Below are positions 27,080-35,838 of a DNA stretch of 64,000 nt, piece by piece; within the stretch, counting starts at the first letter, position 1; each line of letters starts with the position of its first letter. The translations under genes were made by a program, and so were the position numbers. Location of the stretch: the NCBI RefSeq assembly GCF_012641395.1, contig NZ_JABAIH010000019.1, forward strand, positions 1 to 64,000, given 5' to 3'. The notes under the pieces are model-generated. The model was given only the letters and a program-made list of their open reading frames with translations. It was not told the origin of the DNA and made no database searches. Source of the DNA: Rhizobium sp. P32RR-XVIII. GTDB taxonomy: Bacteria; Pseudomonadota; Alphaproteobacteria; Rhizobiales; Rhizobiaceae.

Positions 27080-27136
27080 GCCACGCCCCCATGCCCGCGC
27101 GCGTCGTCTTTCACAAACGTCAAGGAGACGACGACG

Positions 27137-27301
27137 ATGCTTCTGGAACAACACATTGAAGAGCTGCGGGCCGAATTGCGGAATGCCGTGTACCCCGGCG
27201 AACGCCACGAGATCGAGGTCGAACTGGAACTCGCCTGTGCCGAGTTGGCGGTGTTCATGGCCGAACAGGAGGGTGTAATCGACGCCGAGCCGCCCTTCTG
27301 A
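27137..27301 (+). CDS. Small conserved-looking protein, 54 residues
   Basis: MLLEQHIEELRAELRNAVYPGERHEIEVELELACAELAVFMAEQEGVIDAEPPF: one amphipathic, mostly acidic helical hairpin. CAAGGAGACGACGACG precedes the ATG. The frame is open upstream, but the upstream part is leader repeat and not protein-like. Size and helices would suit a small adaptor or regulator; no function can be given. Confidence 0.6.
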   Translation: MLLEQHIEELRAELRNAVYPGERHEIEVELELACAELAVFMAEQEGVIDAEPPF

Positions 27302-27496
27302 GGCGGCTTTCACCATGTCGCCTGGCCTGTCGCGCCGGATCGACCGGCGCTTCAGGCCCCAAGCTTCGCTTCGCCATCAAGAGCTGTCAGAACGTGCGGT
27401 GTTCGTTTGGAAACGCGGAGGCCGTTGGATACCACTCCTCTTTCGATCCCGTGCCGTCGACACGAGGATGGCATCGGCCTCCACGGCGCTCCTTGG

Positions 27497-27772
27497 TTAA
27501 CGATCAGCCGGTCTATCTTGGCGGATATACGGTTTCGGCGTGTATCCGCGCGACCGTCTCTTTCTTAGAAGCTGAAGGAACAGCCTCACCGCCTCTTCCT
27601 CCCGCGCGAAGTGATGATCCCGCCTTTGGCCGGTGGTGCCGATGCGACCCCATCGGCGGATAAGACAGGCCTCGCCGAACAGGTTGGGCTCAATCGACAT
27701 GGCATAGTAGCGGGCCATGTTCTTCTTGGCGTCGATGCGTTCGACATAAAGCTGGTAGCGTTGCGCGATCAT
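27497..27772 (-). CDS. WGR domain protein
   Basis: A 91-residue protein: MIAQRYQLYVERIDAKKNMARYYAMSIEPNLFGEACLIRRWGRIGTTGQRRDHHFAREEEAVRLFLQLLRKRRSRGY. The RRWGRIGTTGQ segment is the defining WGR motif. WGR domains bind nucleic acids in eukaryotic PARPs and occur as small stand-alone proteins in bacteria, frequently on plasmids. It is the only minus-strand gene between two leader-repeat genes. Confidence 0.88.
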   Translation of the reverse strand: MIAQRYQLYVERIDAKKNMARYYAMSIEPNLFGEACLIRRWGRIGTTGQRRDHHFAREEEAVRLFLQLLRKRRSRGYTPKPYIRQDRPADR

Positions 27773-28110
27773 GACAGGAAGAATCGTGCAAGGCGGACTC
27801 GGCGTCCAACGACATATTTGAATCGGTCGGTCTCGACTGATTCATGCTGATGATGGGTGGTCGCCGGATGATCTGGGCGAGCCGCTTGCGGCGGACGGTG
27901 CTATTCGCCGTCGCTCACGGAGCCCGCAAGCGGTCTCCGCCCATTCGGGTCACGCCCCTCTCGCGGTTTCCGCAGCGGCGGCGCGAAGTTTTCGCGACCA
28001 AGGCCGAGGATAGAGTGGATGGCCGGCTGAACGCCGGATACGGACACGGCGCTGGGGCGCCGTGGTCTATCTCTTTCTGACGTCCCATTGTGCACCCGCC
28101 ACTCCGGCGT

Positions 28111-28222
28111 CAAGGACTGCGCGGCCCCTCCAATTTTCAGCCGCCGTCCTTACGGCCGCCGTCAGAAAATCGGTTCCTCCGCTTGCCGCCTCTGGCGGCC
28201 GCGTTCCGCGCTCCCTGACCCC
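28111..28222 (+). repeat. Imperfect leader repeat, copy B
   Basis: Second copy of the leader found at 26968-27079, with equal spacing between the AAAATCGG and TCCCTGACCCC blocks (57 bases in each). It ends 50 bases before the ATG at 28273. Because the coding sequences that follow are unrelated, the similarity is confined to the leader. Confidence 0.6.
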
Positions 28223-28272
28223 TCGCGGCTACGGTGCGGCCCCCTTTCGTCAGAACGAAAGGAGACAATACG

Positions 28273-28758
28273 ATGTCCAATGACTGGTACTACGTCCATC
28301 AGCTTGCCGTGCTTGCTGGTTTCAGGCTTATCGTCCTTGCAAACCGCATCGGTTGCTCGGATGACTTCTCGCGGGCGTTGCACGACCGGCTCGCCGACGG
28401 GCTTGCATGCGCAGCGGCACGGGTGCGATCGATCATGACGCTGCAGGGCGAGCTGGCGTCCGAACCGGATCTCGAAGGTATCACTGCCTTCCAGCTTGAA
28501 GGCGAAAAAGATTGCTTCAACCGCTTCCGGATCGCCCTTCTTGACGACCTCGAAATCGACTTTGCCACCCACGAGTACCGGATCAACAATGGCGAGTGGC
28601 ACTATGCGCTGTCGGCGGACTGCGACGGCATCGAAATCAGCTATCCGAGCACCATCGCCCTGACCGACGCAGAACTGCGCGGCCTCGGGCCGATCATCCG
28701 CGATATCTCGCACGAAACGGGCATCTGGGTCAGCGCCGCGCGGATCGTCTACGATTGA
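28273..28758 (+). CDS. Hypothetical plasmid protein, 161 residues
   Basis: MSNDWYYVHQLAVLAGFRLIVLANRIGCSDDFSRALHDRLADGLACAAARVRSIMTLQGE... follows AAAGGAGACAATACG. The N-terminal 60 residues are helical; the C-terminal half alternates short strands (FRIALLDDLEIDFATHEYRINNGEWHYALSADCDGIEISYPS). No membrane segment or known motif. It ends just before a symmetrical hairpin and is the last gene of the housekeeping block before a 1.3-kb non-coding region. Confidence 0.6.
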   Translation: MSNDWYYVHQLAVLAGFRLIVLANRIGCSDDFSRALHDRLADGLACAAARVRSIMTLQGELASEPDLEGITAFQLEGEKDCFNRFRIALLDDLEIDFATHEYRINNGEWHYALSADCDGIEISYPSTIALTDAELRGLGPIIRDISHETGIWVSAARIVYD

Positions 28759-28766
28759 TGCTCGAC

Positions 28767-28790
28767 GAGAGACGGCGGAGCCCGTCTCTC
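28767..28790 (+). terminator. Hairpin after the gene ending at 28758
   Basis: GAGAGACGG and CCGTCTCTC form a perfect 9-bp stem with a 6-base loop (CGGAGC), followed by GCCTCTTCTCATT. It starts 9 bases after the stop codon. The tail is only moderately T-rich, but position and stem strength support a terminator. Confidence 0.65.
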
Positions 28791-29121
28791 GCCTCTTCTC
28801 ATTGCCTTGACCGCTTGCCGACATCGAGCCGGCGCGCGGTCTTGAGGGGAAAGAGTTGCCGCCTCTCCCCTCAATCACCCCTCTCCCTGCGGAGCGGGTC
28901 GAGACCCGCCCGGCCTTTCGGGCCGGTGAGCGGACGCTGCCGCGACTTCCCCAATCAACACGAGGAAACGGGCAGCCTGCGCTACACCCTCATGCTTCGG
29001 GTATCCGCTCCATCTGCCCGTTTCCTCCTGCGGTGGCTCGTCGTCTTATCGCTTGCAGCCATCGATGTCCGATCCCTGCGGTCCGAACATCCCGGCTTCT
29101 CGCGATGACGGCTCGCTTCAG

Positions 29122-29265
29122 CATTACAGCACGAATGGCCGACCGCCACGCTGTTCCTGCGACGCGGATCGTCGGTGTGACACCTCCGATCGCTGTTGCA
29201 TCGTCTGGCGCCTCGCAACAGCATTGGCGTCTTGGGCACGGCGGTCGGCCATTCGTGGTGTAATG
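29122..29265. repeat. 144-bp element bounded by 26-bp inverted repeats
   Basis: The arm at 29122-29147 (CATTACAGCACGAATGG...) is the reverse complement of 29240-29265, with 25 of 26 positions matching. Inside lies a further 8-bp inverted repeat, GCTGTTGC/GCAACAGC, at about 29193-29223, and a short GGTGT/ACACC dyad. The design resembles a MITE-like or mosaic intergenic palindromic element. No target duplication is obvious at its ends. Confidence 0.6.
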
Positions 29266-29276
29266 GCAGGATAGGC

Positions 29277-29292
29277 TATTGGTATACCAATA
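29277..29292. promoter_or_regulatory. Perfect 16-bp palindrome
   Basis: TATTGGTATACCAATA is fully self-complementary. It stands 11 bases after the inverted-repeat element. It looks like an operator for a dimeric regulator, but no gene starts near it, so its target is unclear. Confidence 0.45.
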
Positions 29293-29467
29293 ACCGTTTC
29301 GCCCGGGGGGCGATTGTCGCTAGGGCGAGCCGGCGACGGAGGCATCGTCCATTTACCGTCGATCCAGAGACGAAACAGCACAGCGAAGAGGCGCCGGGCC
29401 CACGGGGGAAGGTGGGGCAAGCGACCACTTGGGTCATCGACCGCCGGATGCAATCGGGAACAACAGA

Positions 29468-29867
29468 TTTTCGGCGGATAGGTGAAAGCGCGAATGAGCG
29501 AATAGGCGAAATGCCGATCCGCCGAATGAGTGATTGGGTGGTAGGCTAGATCGGCAAGTCGGTGAACAGGGGTCTGAGCGCTTCGGTCTTTGAGAGAATA
29601 AGCCACTCGGTGAATCGGCGCATGTGTGAATCGGCGAATAGGTGTTTGCGCAAATTGGCGAATAGGTGCCACGCCGACCCACCGAATGACCAATTAGGTG
29701 ATTGGGTAAATCGGCGTATGAGCGAACGGGGGTTTAAGCGTATCGGCGGATGAGTGAATGCGCGGTTCGGCGACTGAGTGCATGCGAGACTCAGCGAATA
29801 GGTGATTGTGCGAATGAGCGAATAGGGGAATCGCCGATGTGCCGTATGGGTTTTTAGGTGATTGGCA
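29468..29867. repeat. Array of about fifty degenerate 8-bp tandem units
   Basis: From 29468 to 29867 the sequence keeps a strict 8-base period with consensus GAATNGGY; frequent units are GAATAGGT, GAATCGGC and GAATGAGC. The phase holds over the full 400 bases (exactly 50 units) without an insertion or deletion, although individual units vary. The period is not a multiple of three and no coding frame is convincing. It lies directly before the conjugation region. Confidence 0.85.
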
Positions 29868-29992
29868 CCGGGCGATGAAATGTACCCACGTCCCGCCAGC
29901 AAACGCGCCTTTCACGAGTCCTGAGTGCGAGTCTACTGCACGACGCATTCGAGCAAAGCGTCAGGGTTCAGGCTTTACCGGTTGCAAATAAT

Positions 29993-30008
29993 TATACTGA
30001 AGTATAAG
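29993..30008. promoter_or_regulatory. Conjugation box 1
   Basis: TTATACTGAAGTATAA, a dyad with 7-bp arms, 76 bases before the gene at 30085. It is one of five related 16-bp sites, all at the heads of conjugation transcription units. Each arm holds TATACT, similar to a -10 box, so a bound regulator could block or direct RNA polymerase here. Confidence 0.65.
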
Positions 30009-30084
30009 TTAACGCGACGCCAGTTTTCGCCCTCTGCCCGGCCGTTCCAGCTGCCATCCGCCGTTTGATGAACGCACGTTTTCG

Positions 30085-30885
30085 ATGACACACAGCCGAT
30101 CTCTTCTGACCAAGGAATGGTACAAGGTCCCGCTTTGCGTCGACTGCCCGAGCTGCGGCGCGCAAACGCGATCTGCCGGCATCGTTGTAGGGCCGTCGAG
30201 CTTGACTGGAGATCTCGCCGACTCCGCCGAAAACGATATCCTGACGAGGCCCCCGGCTTCACTGGACGGGTTTGCATTTGTCGAAACGCTGAGCGGTCGA
30301 ACTCAAAATATCGAGCGCTTCGTCGTCAACCGCTTCCATAGCATGTTCACTTTCAGAAACGATTGCTTGACGCCGATTTGTGAGCATTGCACCGAGGGTC
30401 TCCCGCCGCCCACGATCCGGTCTTCAGTGATGAATGGTTTCGTCCGTTTGGGGCAGAGGCGGCTGCTGGTGAACGAACGGCTGCCGATCTTCGCGTCGAA
30501 CGCGGTCCTGACAGAGTTTCACGGCGGCACATCGATCGAGGAAACCGACTTCCCGTATCCCGACTACGCGGTTGTGCTCGTCTGCGACACGGAGAGCCCA
30601 GGTGGCGATACCGGTACACTCGAATTGTGGCATAGCATCGCGCGCAACGACTACGCCGTTCTTGTCAGGGGGCATGACGGTCGCGAGGTGCTTCGCGACG
30701 CCGTCAACGACGATTTGCCCGGTGTGGTGGCAACCGTCTCCGATCTTGGATTGGTTCTGACACAGCTTCATCTCGCGCAGGCGTCGTCACCATACTGCGC
30801 GCTTGCCCGCGATCTCTTTCTCAAAGCGCTCGGCGACGTCGGCTATCAGCAGGAACATCAGGAGGCGGATCATGCAGATCTCTAG
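30085..30885 (+). CDS. Hypothetical protein of the conjugation region
   Basis: A 266-residue protein with an N-terminal CVDCPSCGAQTR knuckle (Cys-x-x-Cys-x-x-Cys) and a later CEHC pair, suggesting a zinc site within the first 110 residues. The second half (LPIFASNAVLTEFHGGTSIEETDFPYPDYAVVLVCDTESPGGDTGTLELWHSIARNDYAVLVRG) looks like an alpha/beta domain. No signal peptide, so probably cytoplasmic. No family can be named. The gene has a conjugation box in its leader and overlaps the following lipoprotein gene by 14 bases, which puts it in the conjugation regulon. Confidence 0.6.
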   Translation: MTHSRSLLTKEWYKVPLCVDCPSCGAQTRSAGIVVGPSSLTGDLADSAENDILTRPPASLDGFAFVETLSGRTQNIERFVVNRFHSMFTFRNDCLTPICEHCTEGLPPPTIRSSVMNGFVRLGQRRLLVNERLPIFASNAVLTEFHGGTSIEETDFPYPDYAVVLVCDTESPGGDTGTLELWHSIARNDYAVLVRGHDGREVLRDAVNDDLPGVVATVSDLGLVLTQLHLAQASSPYCALARDLFLKALGDVGYQQEHQEADHADL

Positions 30886-31333
30886 AGCACTATCGCGACT
30901 TCTCGCCATTCCGCTCGTTCTTTCGGGATGCGCGCAGTTACCGCCACCAGCGCGGCCGTCGCCAGCACCACCATTTGCATATCTGAGCCTCACAGCCTGC
31001 CGAGACTATCGAAGCAATATTGTCGAGTGCCAGCTGGAATATGGCACGGAGGTCGGGCGGCATCGCCTTGGCCCGGTACAAGAGGTCGGGCTAGCCCTGG
31101 CGACCGATCGTGACGATGTTCGGTATCAGGTGTCGTCGTGCTCGCCCGCTCCGAGGGTCCAGCGGCAGTTGCCAAATTTCGTGTGCCGAATCTATGGGGC
31201 TCAATCAGGCGCTGATGCCGGCTCTGTGTTGATCAAGGGCGGCACAGCGGTTCGCCTCGCGCGAATTCTCGGCGATCGGGAACAATTTGAATACCGGTGG
31301 GCGCCTGACCCGTGGTCGCGGCTAAGAGATTGA
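30872..31333 (+). CDS. Predicted lipoprotein
   Basis: A 153-residue protein with a lipobox: MQISRALSRLLAIPLVLSGCAQLPPP, cleavage before Cys20. AGGAGG stands just before the ATG, inside the end of the preceding gene. The mature part has three further cysteines that could form disulphides (LTACRDYRSNIVECQLEYG, VSSCSPAP, NFVCRIYG). A periplasmic lipoprotein at the edge of a virB operon may assist channel assembly or entry exclusion; neither is shown. Confidence 0.65.
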   Translation: MQISRALSRLLAIPLVLSGCAQLPPPARPSPAPPFAYLSLTACRDYRSNIVECQLEYGTEVGRHRLGPVQEVGLALATDRDDVRYQVSSCSPAPRVQRQLPNFVCRIYGAQSGADAGSVLIKGGTAVRLARILGDREQFEYRWAPDPWSRLRD

Positions 31334-31379
31334 AGTCGCTTGCAAATATGCTGACGCAAAGGGCGGATCCTCCCAGGAA

Positions 31380-31395
31380 TTATACTCAAGTGCAA
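31380..31395. promoter_or_regulatory. Conjugation box 2
   Basis: TTATACTCAAGTGCAA, with one perfect arm and one arm changed at two positions. It lies 56 bases from a second copy in front of the virB1-like gene, so the virB operon has a pair of sites. Confidence 0.6.
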
Positions 31396-31435
31396 TTTTC
31401 CGGTTGATTTCCAGGCCGGGATACAGTTCAAATTA

Positions 31436-31451
31436 TTATACCGCAGTATAA
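31436..31451. promoter_or_regulatory. Conjugation box 3
   Basis: TTATACCGCAGTATAA, ending 19 bases before the virB1-like ATG at 31471. It is close enough to the start that binding would block transcription start or early elongation of the virB operon. Confidence 0.65.
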
Positions 31452-31470
31452 GTTATGAACTGGTTTGGCC

Positions 31471-32619
31471 ATGGATCGCAGCCCGCTTTCTCCCCTCCAG
31501 AGACCGCAAACCGAATGGTCGCGACACATTTTTTGGCCTGCCCTTACATTTGTTCTTCTCCTGACCTCTTTCACCGCCAGTACCGGGAAGAGCGGTCAGT
31601 TTATCGTAGCCGCGCAACCGCCTCAGCGGGGCGATCGGCTGCGCTCTGTTGACAACTTCAGATCAGGGTTCGCTTCAACCCAGCCGAGTTTGGCTGCCGT
31701 GGCCGCGACGACCACGGTGAGCGCAGCCGCTTCGCCGGCAATTGATTGGAGCAACTTCTCACAGCGGATCGGTGAACTCGACAATGCCGATAAGATGACG
31801 GCCAGCCTGTCTCCACTGGGGACAAATGTGGTTGACACGATGGAAAGCAGCCTTGACGCGCGAGGCACGGCCTCGAGCGGAGGTGCCGGAGCCAAACTCG
31901 GCGTTTATTCGTCGATCGGCGTTTTTTCCGCTGATGATCAGCCGGTGAGCGCGGCCGTCGACCAGGCAGGCGAGCCTCGCAAGAGCAGCGCGACGGCCGG
32001 AGCGCGCCCTGTTCTCATCGCCCACGTGCCCCAGGAGTATACCGCGCTCGCCATAAAGATTGCCGTCGAAGAGGGCGTCGATCCGAACTGGGTGCTGTCG
32101 ATCATGCGAGCCGAGAATGGCGATTTCGATCCAGAACTGGTCAGTGCCGCTGGCGCGATCGGCCTGATGCAGGTCATGCCGAAAATTGGGAAGGCTTTCG
32201 GCGCTGCCGACCTTACAGATCCCGAGCAGAACATCCGTGCCGGTACCCGCTTCCTGCGCCTCCTCATCGATAAATATCGCAATCCGGTTCTCGTCGCCTC
32301 CGCCTACAATGCCGGCGAGCCCCGCGTCGACGCGCGTCATTCCTTGCCGCTGATTCAGGAGACTGCCGACTATGTGACGCGGGTCGTTGGCTACTACACG
32401 GGTGCATCGTCACCTTCATCAGCTTCAAGCACTGCCAACGCAACTCCGTCCGCCACTGCCCCTGGTCGTCCTACACGTCGCGCCGATCGGGCTAGATCCC
32501 CAATGCTTGTCTTTTCCATTTCAGGCACGCCCGTGGCGGCAAGCCGCAGCCAAGAGGAGGCCGCTGAAATCCCATTCGGCGGCCCGGTAAAAATCGTCAA
32601 GGAAGAGGTGCACCCATGA
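31471..32619 (+). CDS. VirB1-like lytic transglycosylase
   Basis: A 382-residue protein beginning MDRSPLSPLQRPQTEW, with a membrane/signal segment at about residues 20-38. A Ser/Ala-rich linker precedes the SLT domain at about residues 185-310: IKIAVEEGVDPNWVLSIMRAENGDFDPELVSAAGAIGLMQVMPKIGKAFG, NIRAGTRFLRLLIDKY, ASAYNAGEP. The Glu in MRAENGDF is the probable catalytic acid. It opens peptidoglycan for the secretion channel. Two conjugation boxes lie upstream and its stop overlaps the start of virB2. A second transglycosylase gene lies further down the operon. Confidence 0.88.
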   Translation: MDRSPLSPLQRPQTEWSRHIFWPALTFVLLLTSFTASTGKSGQFIVAAQPPQRGDRLRSVDNFRSGFASTQPSLAAVAATTTVSAAASPAIDWSNFSQRIGELDNADKMTASLSPLGTNVVDTMESSLDARGTASSGGAGAKLGVYSSIGVFSADDQPVSAAVDQAGEPRKSSATAGARPVLIAHVPQEYTALAIKIAVEEGVDPNWVLSIMRAENGDFDPELVSAAGAIGLMQVMPKIGKAFGAADLTDPEQNIRAGTRFLRLLIDKYRNPVLVASAYNAGEPRVDARHSLPLIQETADYVTRVVGYYTGASSPSSASSTANATPSATAPGRPTRRADRARSPMLVFSISGTPVAASRSQEEAAEIPFGGPVKIVKEEVHP

Positions 32620-32987
32620 ATCGTTCCGAATTTGCAATCCAGGTCCTCGTCGTCTACGGGCGCGCGGTCTGGTACTCGCTGATGAGACAGAAGTGGATCG
32701 GCAATGCCGCAATCATCCTCACCGCCAGCCTGATCCTCCTCGTCAGTCAATTTGAGCCAGCCGCTGCGCAAAATCTCGATGCGTTGCAGAACGCCGCCGA
32801 CCGGCTGGTACAATTCTTTACCGGACCCTTCGGCCGCTCGGTCGGGGCGATCGCTTTCATCGGAATGTTTCTGGCGGCGGCCTTCGGATACTGGTCCTGG
32901 GGAGCGCTGCTGCGCGTCGGTGGAAGCCTTGCCGGCATGTTTGCCGCCGCCGAACTCGTCGACTTCCTGGCTGGCGGCGGATCCTGA
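32616..32987 (+). CDS. virB2: VirB2, type IV secretion pilin
   Basis: A 123-residue TrbC/VirB2 protein with a long signal sequence (IGNAAIILTASLILLVSQFEPAAAQNLDAL), probable cut after AAAQ, and two hydrophobic helices in the mature part (SVGAIAFIGMFLAAAFGYWSW and VGGSLAGMFAAAELVDFLAG). VirB2 subunits build the conjugative pilus. It overlaps the preceding stop and is two bases ahead of virB3. Confidence 0.88.
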   Translation: MNRSEFAIQVLVVYGRAVWYSLMRQKWIGNAAIILTASLILLVSQFEPAAAQNLDALQNAADRLVQFFTGPFGRSVGAIAFIGMFLAAAFGYWSWGALLRVGGSLAGMFAAAELVDFLAGGGS

Positions 32988-32989
32988 TC

Positions 32990-33316
32990 ATGGCCGGGTC
33001 TACAAGCACTGCCGACCGTGGCGACGATTATATCGAGTGCCATCCTGTCATTCTCGCGCTCACCCGGCCGCCGACCGTGATGGGCATACCCTACACCTAT
33101 TTTCTGGCGGAATGCTTTGTCTCGCTGATGGTGTTCATGATCTTGGGCTCGATCCTCTGGTTTCCGGTCTCCTTCGTCATCCTGCACACCATCCTCTATG
33201 TGCTCACAGTCAAGCTCGACCTCTGGTTCTTCGACATCGTCGGGAGGCTCAGCCTGTGCGGCATCAACCCGCTCGGCCGTCGGCTCGGCGGCGGCATCCG
33301 AACCTACGGAGCTTGA
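32990..33316 (+). CDS. virB3: VirB3, inner membrane T4SS subunit
   Basis: A 108-residue protein: ECHPVILALTRPPTVMGIPYTYFLAECFVSLMVFMILGSILWFPVSFVILHTILYVLTVKLDLWFFDIV. The short cytoplasmic start with the LTRPPTVMGIPY motif and two membrane spans are typical of VirB3/TrbD. It works with VirB4 in assembly of the pilus and inner membrane complex. It begins two bases after virB2 and is followed by virB4 at once. Confidence 0.9.
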   Translation: MAGSTSTADRGDDYIECHPVILALTRPPTVMGIPYTYFLAECFVSLMVFMILGSILWFPVSFVILHTILYVLTVKLDLWFFDIVGRLSLCGINPLGRRLGGGIRTYGA

Positions 33317-33319
33317 CCC

Positions 33320-35838
33320 ATGAGCACGATGGCAAGATCGCTGAAAGGAACTTTGTCGAAGGGATGGGAGATATTTGCCGACCGCAGTATCTCGACCCAT
33401 GTTCCGTTCTACGTGCCGATCGAAAACGGCATAATCCGGCTTAAGAACGATTGCTTGGTCTCGACCATTAAGTTGACCGGCTTCTCATTCGAGACAGCTG
33501 ATATCGAGACGATCAACATGCTGCAGCGCCAACGCAACTCGGCGTTTCGGGCAATTTCGTCCTCGGCAATTTCGCGTTCTACACCCATGTCATCAGGCGC
33601 AAGGTGGCGCCATCGCTGCCGTCCGGCTTTTCAGACCCCTTCATGCGGCGCCTCGACGACGTCTATCAATCGAGCATCTCCAAGAACGAAATGTTCGTCA
33701 ACGACACCTACGTGTCGCTGGTTGTCCGGCCCTTGTTCAAGAAGGGATCGGCGCTGTCCCGGATCATGGGCGTCGGCGGCAATGTCGTACGCAGGGAGCA
33801 GTTTCGGGCTATGCGCGATAAATTGGTCGAGGCGACACGCGCGCTTGAGAAGTCCCTTGCTGTCTATGGCCCTAAGGTTCTGCGCGATATGCAACGCGTC
33901 GAAGCCGATTTTGGGAACGGAAGGAAGATCTATCGCGACATCTCCAAAGACATGGTGGTCGAGGAGGGCATGCGGAAGATCTGGTTCTCGGAACAGTGTG
34001 AATTCTTCTACACGCTCCTGAACGGTGGGCGCGTCCGACCGATCCGGCTTGGCAATATCCCGATCGACCAAATGCTTCCCGCACGTCGAACGTCGATCGG
34101 CAACCGGGTCATCCATTTGCAGGGCGATACGCAGGACGATGATCGATATGCCGCGATGGTATCGCTGAAGGAGTACCCGCCGGAAACCGGGGCGGGCATG
34201 CTCGACTATGTTCTCAAGCTGCCATTCGAGATCGTGCTGACCCAGTCGATGTCGTTCATCGACGACATGGCGGCGCGCAGCCGGATCGAGAGGCTCGACC
34301 GGCAGATGTCGAAAGCTGACGAGGGTGGTTCTAGCGTCCAGGCCAATCTCGACATTGCCCGTGACGAACTGGCTCGCAAGCGCGTCGCCTTCACGGAGCA
34401 CCATCTCACCGTCATGCCCGTCGCCAAGTCGACGGCCCAGCTGGACGACGCGGTGGCCCTCATCGGCAATGAATTGGGAGCGCTCGGCGCCTCCTACGTT
34501 CGCGAAGACCTGAATGCCGAGCCGGCATATTGGGCGCAGCTTCCCGGCAACCAAGCCTACATTGCCCGCCGAGCTTTGATCTCGACCCTTAATTGCGCAG
34601 GGTTAAGCAGCTTCCACGCCTATCCCTATGGCAAGCCGGACGGCAACCATTGGGGGCCGGCGATCACCATTTTCGAGACGACGTCTGGCACACCCTTCTT
34701 TTTCAATTTCCATCAGGGTGATGTCGGGCACACCACCGTCTTCGGCCCGACCGGATCGGGCAAGACCGTGATCATGGCTTTTCTGATCCTGCAAGCCTAC
34801 AGGGTCAGCCCGCGCCTGAAGACGATCGTCTTCGACAAGGACCGCGGCCTCGACATCATGGTACGCGCGGCAGGCGGCACCTACATGGCGCTGGAGCCCG
34901 GAGAACCGTCCGGCTGGAATCCGCTCCTTCTCGATGACACCGAAGAGAACCGGGTTTTCCTCTACGGCCTTCTGAGCTTCATGTTGAAGCCCTCGAAGGA
35001 AGGCGAGAACCTGACGCCGCAGGAAGAGGCGATTATTCGCAACGCCATAAAGTCGGTCCTGAAGACGAAGGACAGGTCCTATCGCCGTCTGTCGTCGCTA
35101 CGCGCTCTTCTCGCCGGCAGCGAGAGAACCGAGGGAAGCCTGATCGCCAGGCTCGATAAATGGGTCGGTCATGGCCCCTATGCGTGGCTGTTCGACAATG
35201 CCGACGACAATCTCGACATTTCCAAGCCGATGATCGGCTTCGACATGACGTCGATCCTTGACGATCCGACGGTGCGCACCGCAGCACTTCTGTACATGTT
35301 TCATCGGCTCGACGCGATCTATGACGGCAAGGCGCCGATCATCAACTTGATGGACGAAGCCTGGAAGTTGCTCGATGACGACGAGTTCAAGCGCACGATG
35401 AAAGACTATTTCAAGACGATCCGCAAACGGAACGGTCTTGTGATCTTTGGCACGCAGTCCGCCGACGACGTGGTTCAATCGAGCGTCAGCCGGACGATCA
35501 TCGAGCAGACGTCGACCAACATTTTTTTCGCCAATCCGAAGGCCGACGAGAACTCCTATATGGAGCATTTCGGGCTCTCCAGGGCCGAATTTGATTGGGT
35601 CAAGAACGGCGACCCAAGTTCGCGCTTCATGCTGATCAAGCAAGCCAAGAGCAGCGTCATCGCGCGCGTCGACATGTCCCACATGCCGGAATTCATCAAG
35701 GTGCTTTCGGGGAGGGAAGAGACCGTGCGCGAGGTCGAGCTGCTGCTCGACGAATACGGCGACGATCCGAAAGGCTGGCTTTCGAAGTTCTGCAACTGGG
35801 AGGGAGGCGCGTCCGATGAAGACCGCAAAGCTTTCTGA
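33320..35838 (+). pseudogene. virB4: VirB4 ATPase gene with one frameshift
   Basis: The frame starting MSTMARSLKGTLSKGWEIFADRSISTHVPFYVP at 33320 is normal VirB4 until RNSAFRAISSS near 33565; it then goes out of frame. The continuation NFAFYTHVIRRKVAPSLPSGFSDPFMRR and all the rest, including Walker A GPTGSGKT near 34747 and INLMDEAWKLLDDD (Walker B) near 35341, is in another frame to 35838. Adding one base at about 33566 gives an unbroken protein of 839 residues, the usual size. VirB4 powers pilus and channel assembly and is essential, so the break would abolish transfer unless it is a sequencing error or is bypassed. Translation could restart inside, but only without the N-terminal domain. 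Confidence 0.85.

Larger units (their letters stand above)
28791..29467. other. Non-coding region with stacked hairpins
   Basis: No gene can be supported. Structure seen: adjacent hairpins GCGGGTC/GACCCGC (28893-28908) and CCGGCC/GGCCGG (28909-28925), the 26-bp inverted repeat element at 29122-29265, and a perfect 16-bp palindrome at 29277-29292. Confidence 0.6.

Noticed and set aside
28596..29108. Plus-strand frame overlapping the end of the gene at 28273
   Set aside because: It runs through stacked hairpins and is Arg/Ser-rich in the manner of out-of-frame GC-rich DNA.
29468..29867. Possible CRISPR array
   Set aside because: The repeat unit is 8 bases with no unique spacers and no cas genes nearby; it is a tandem array.
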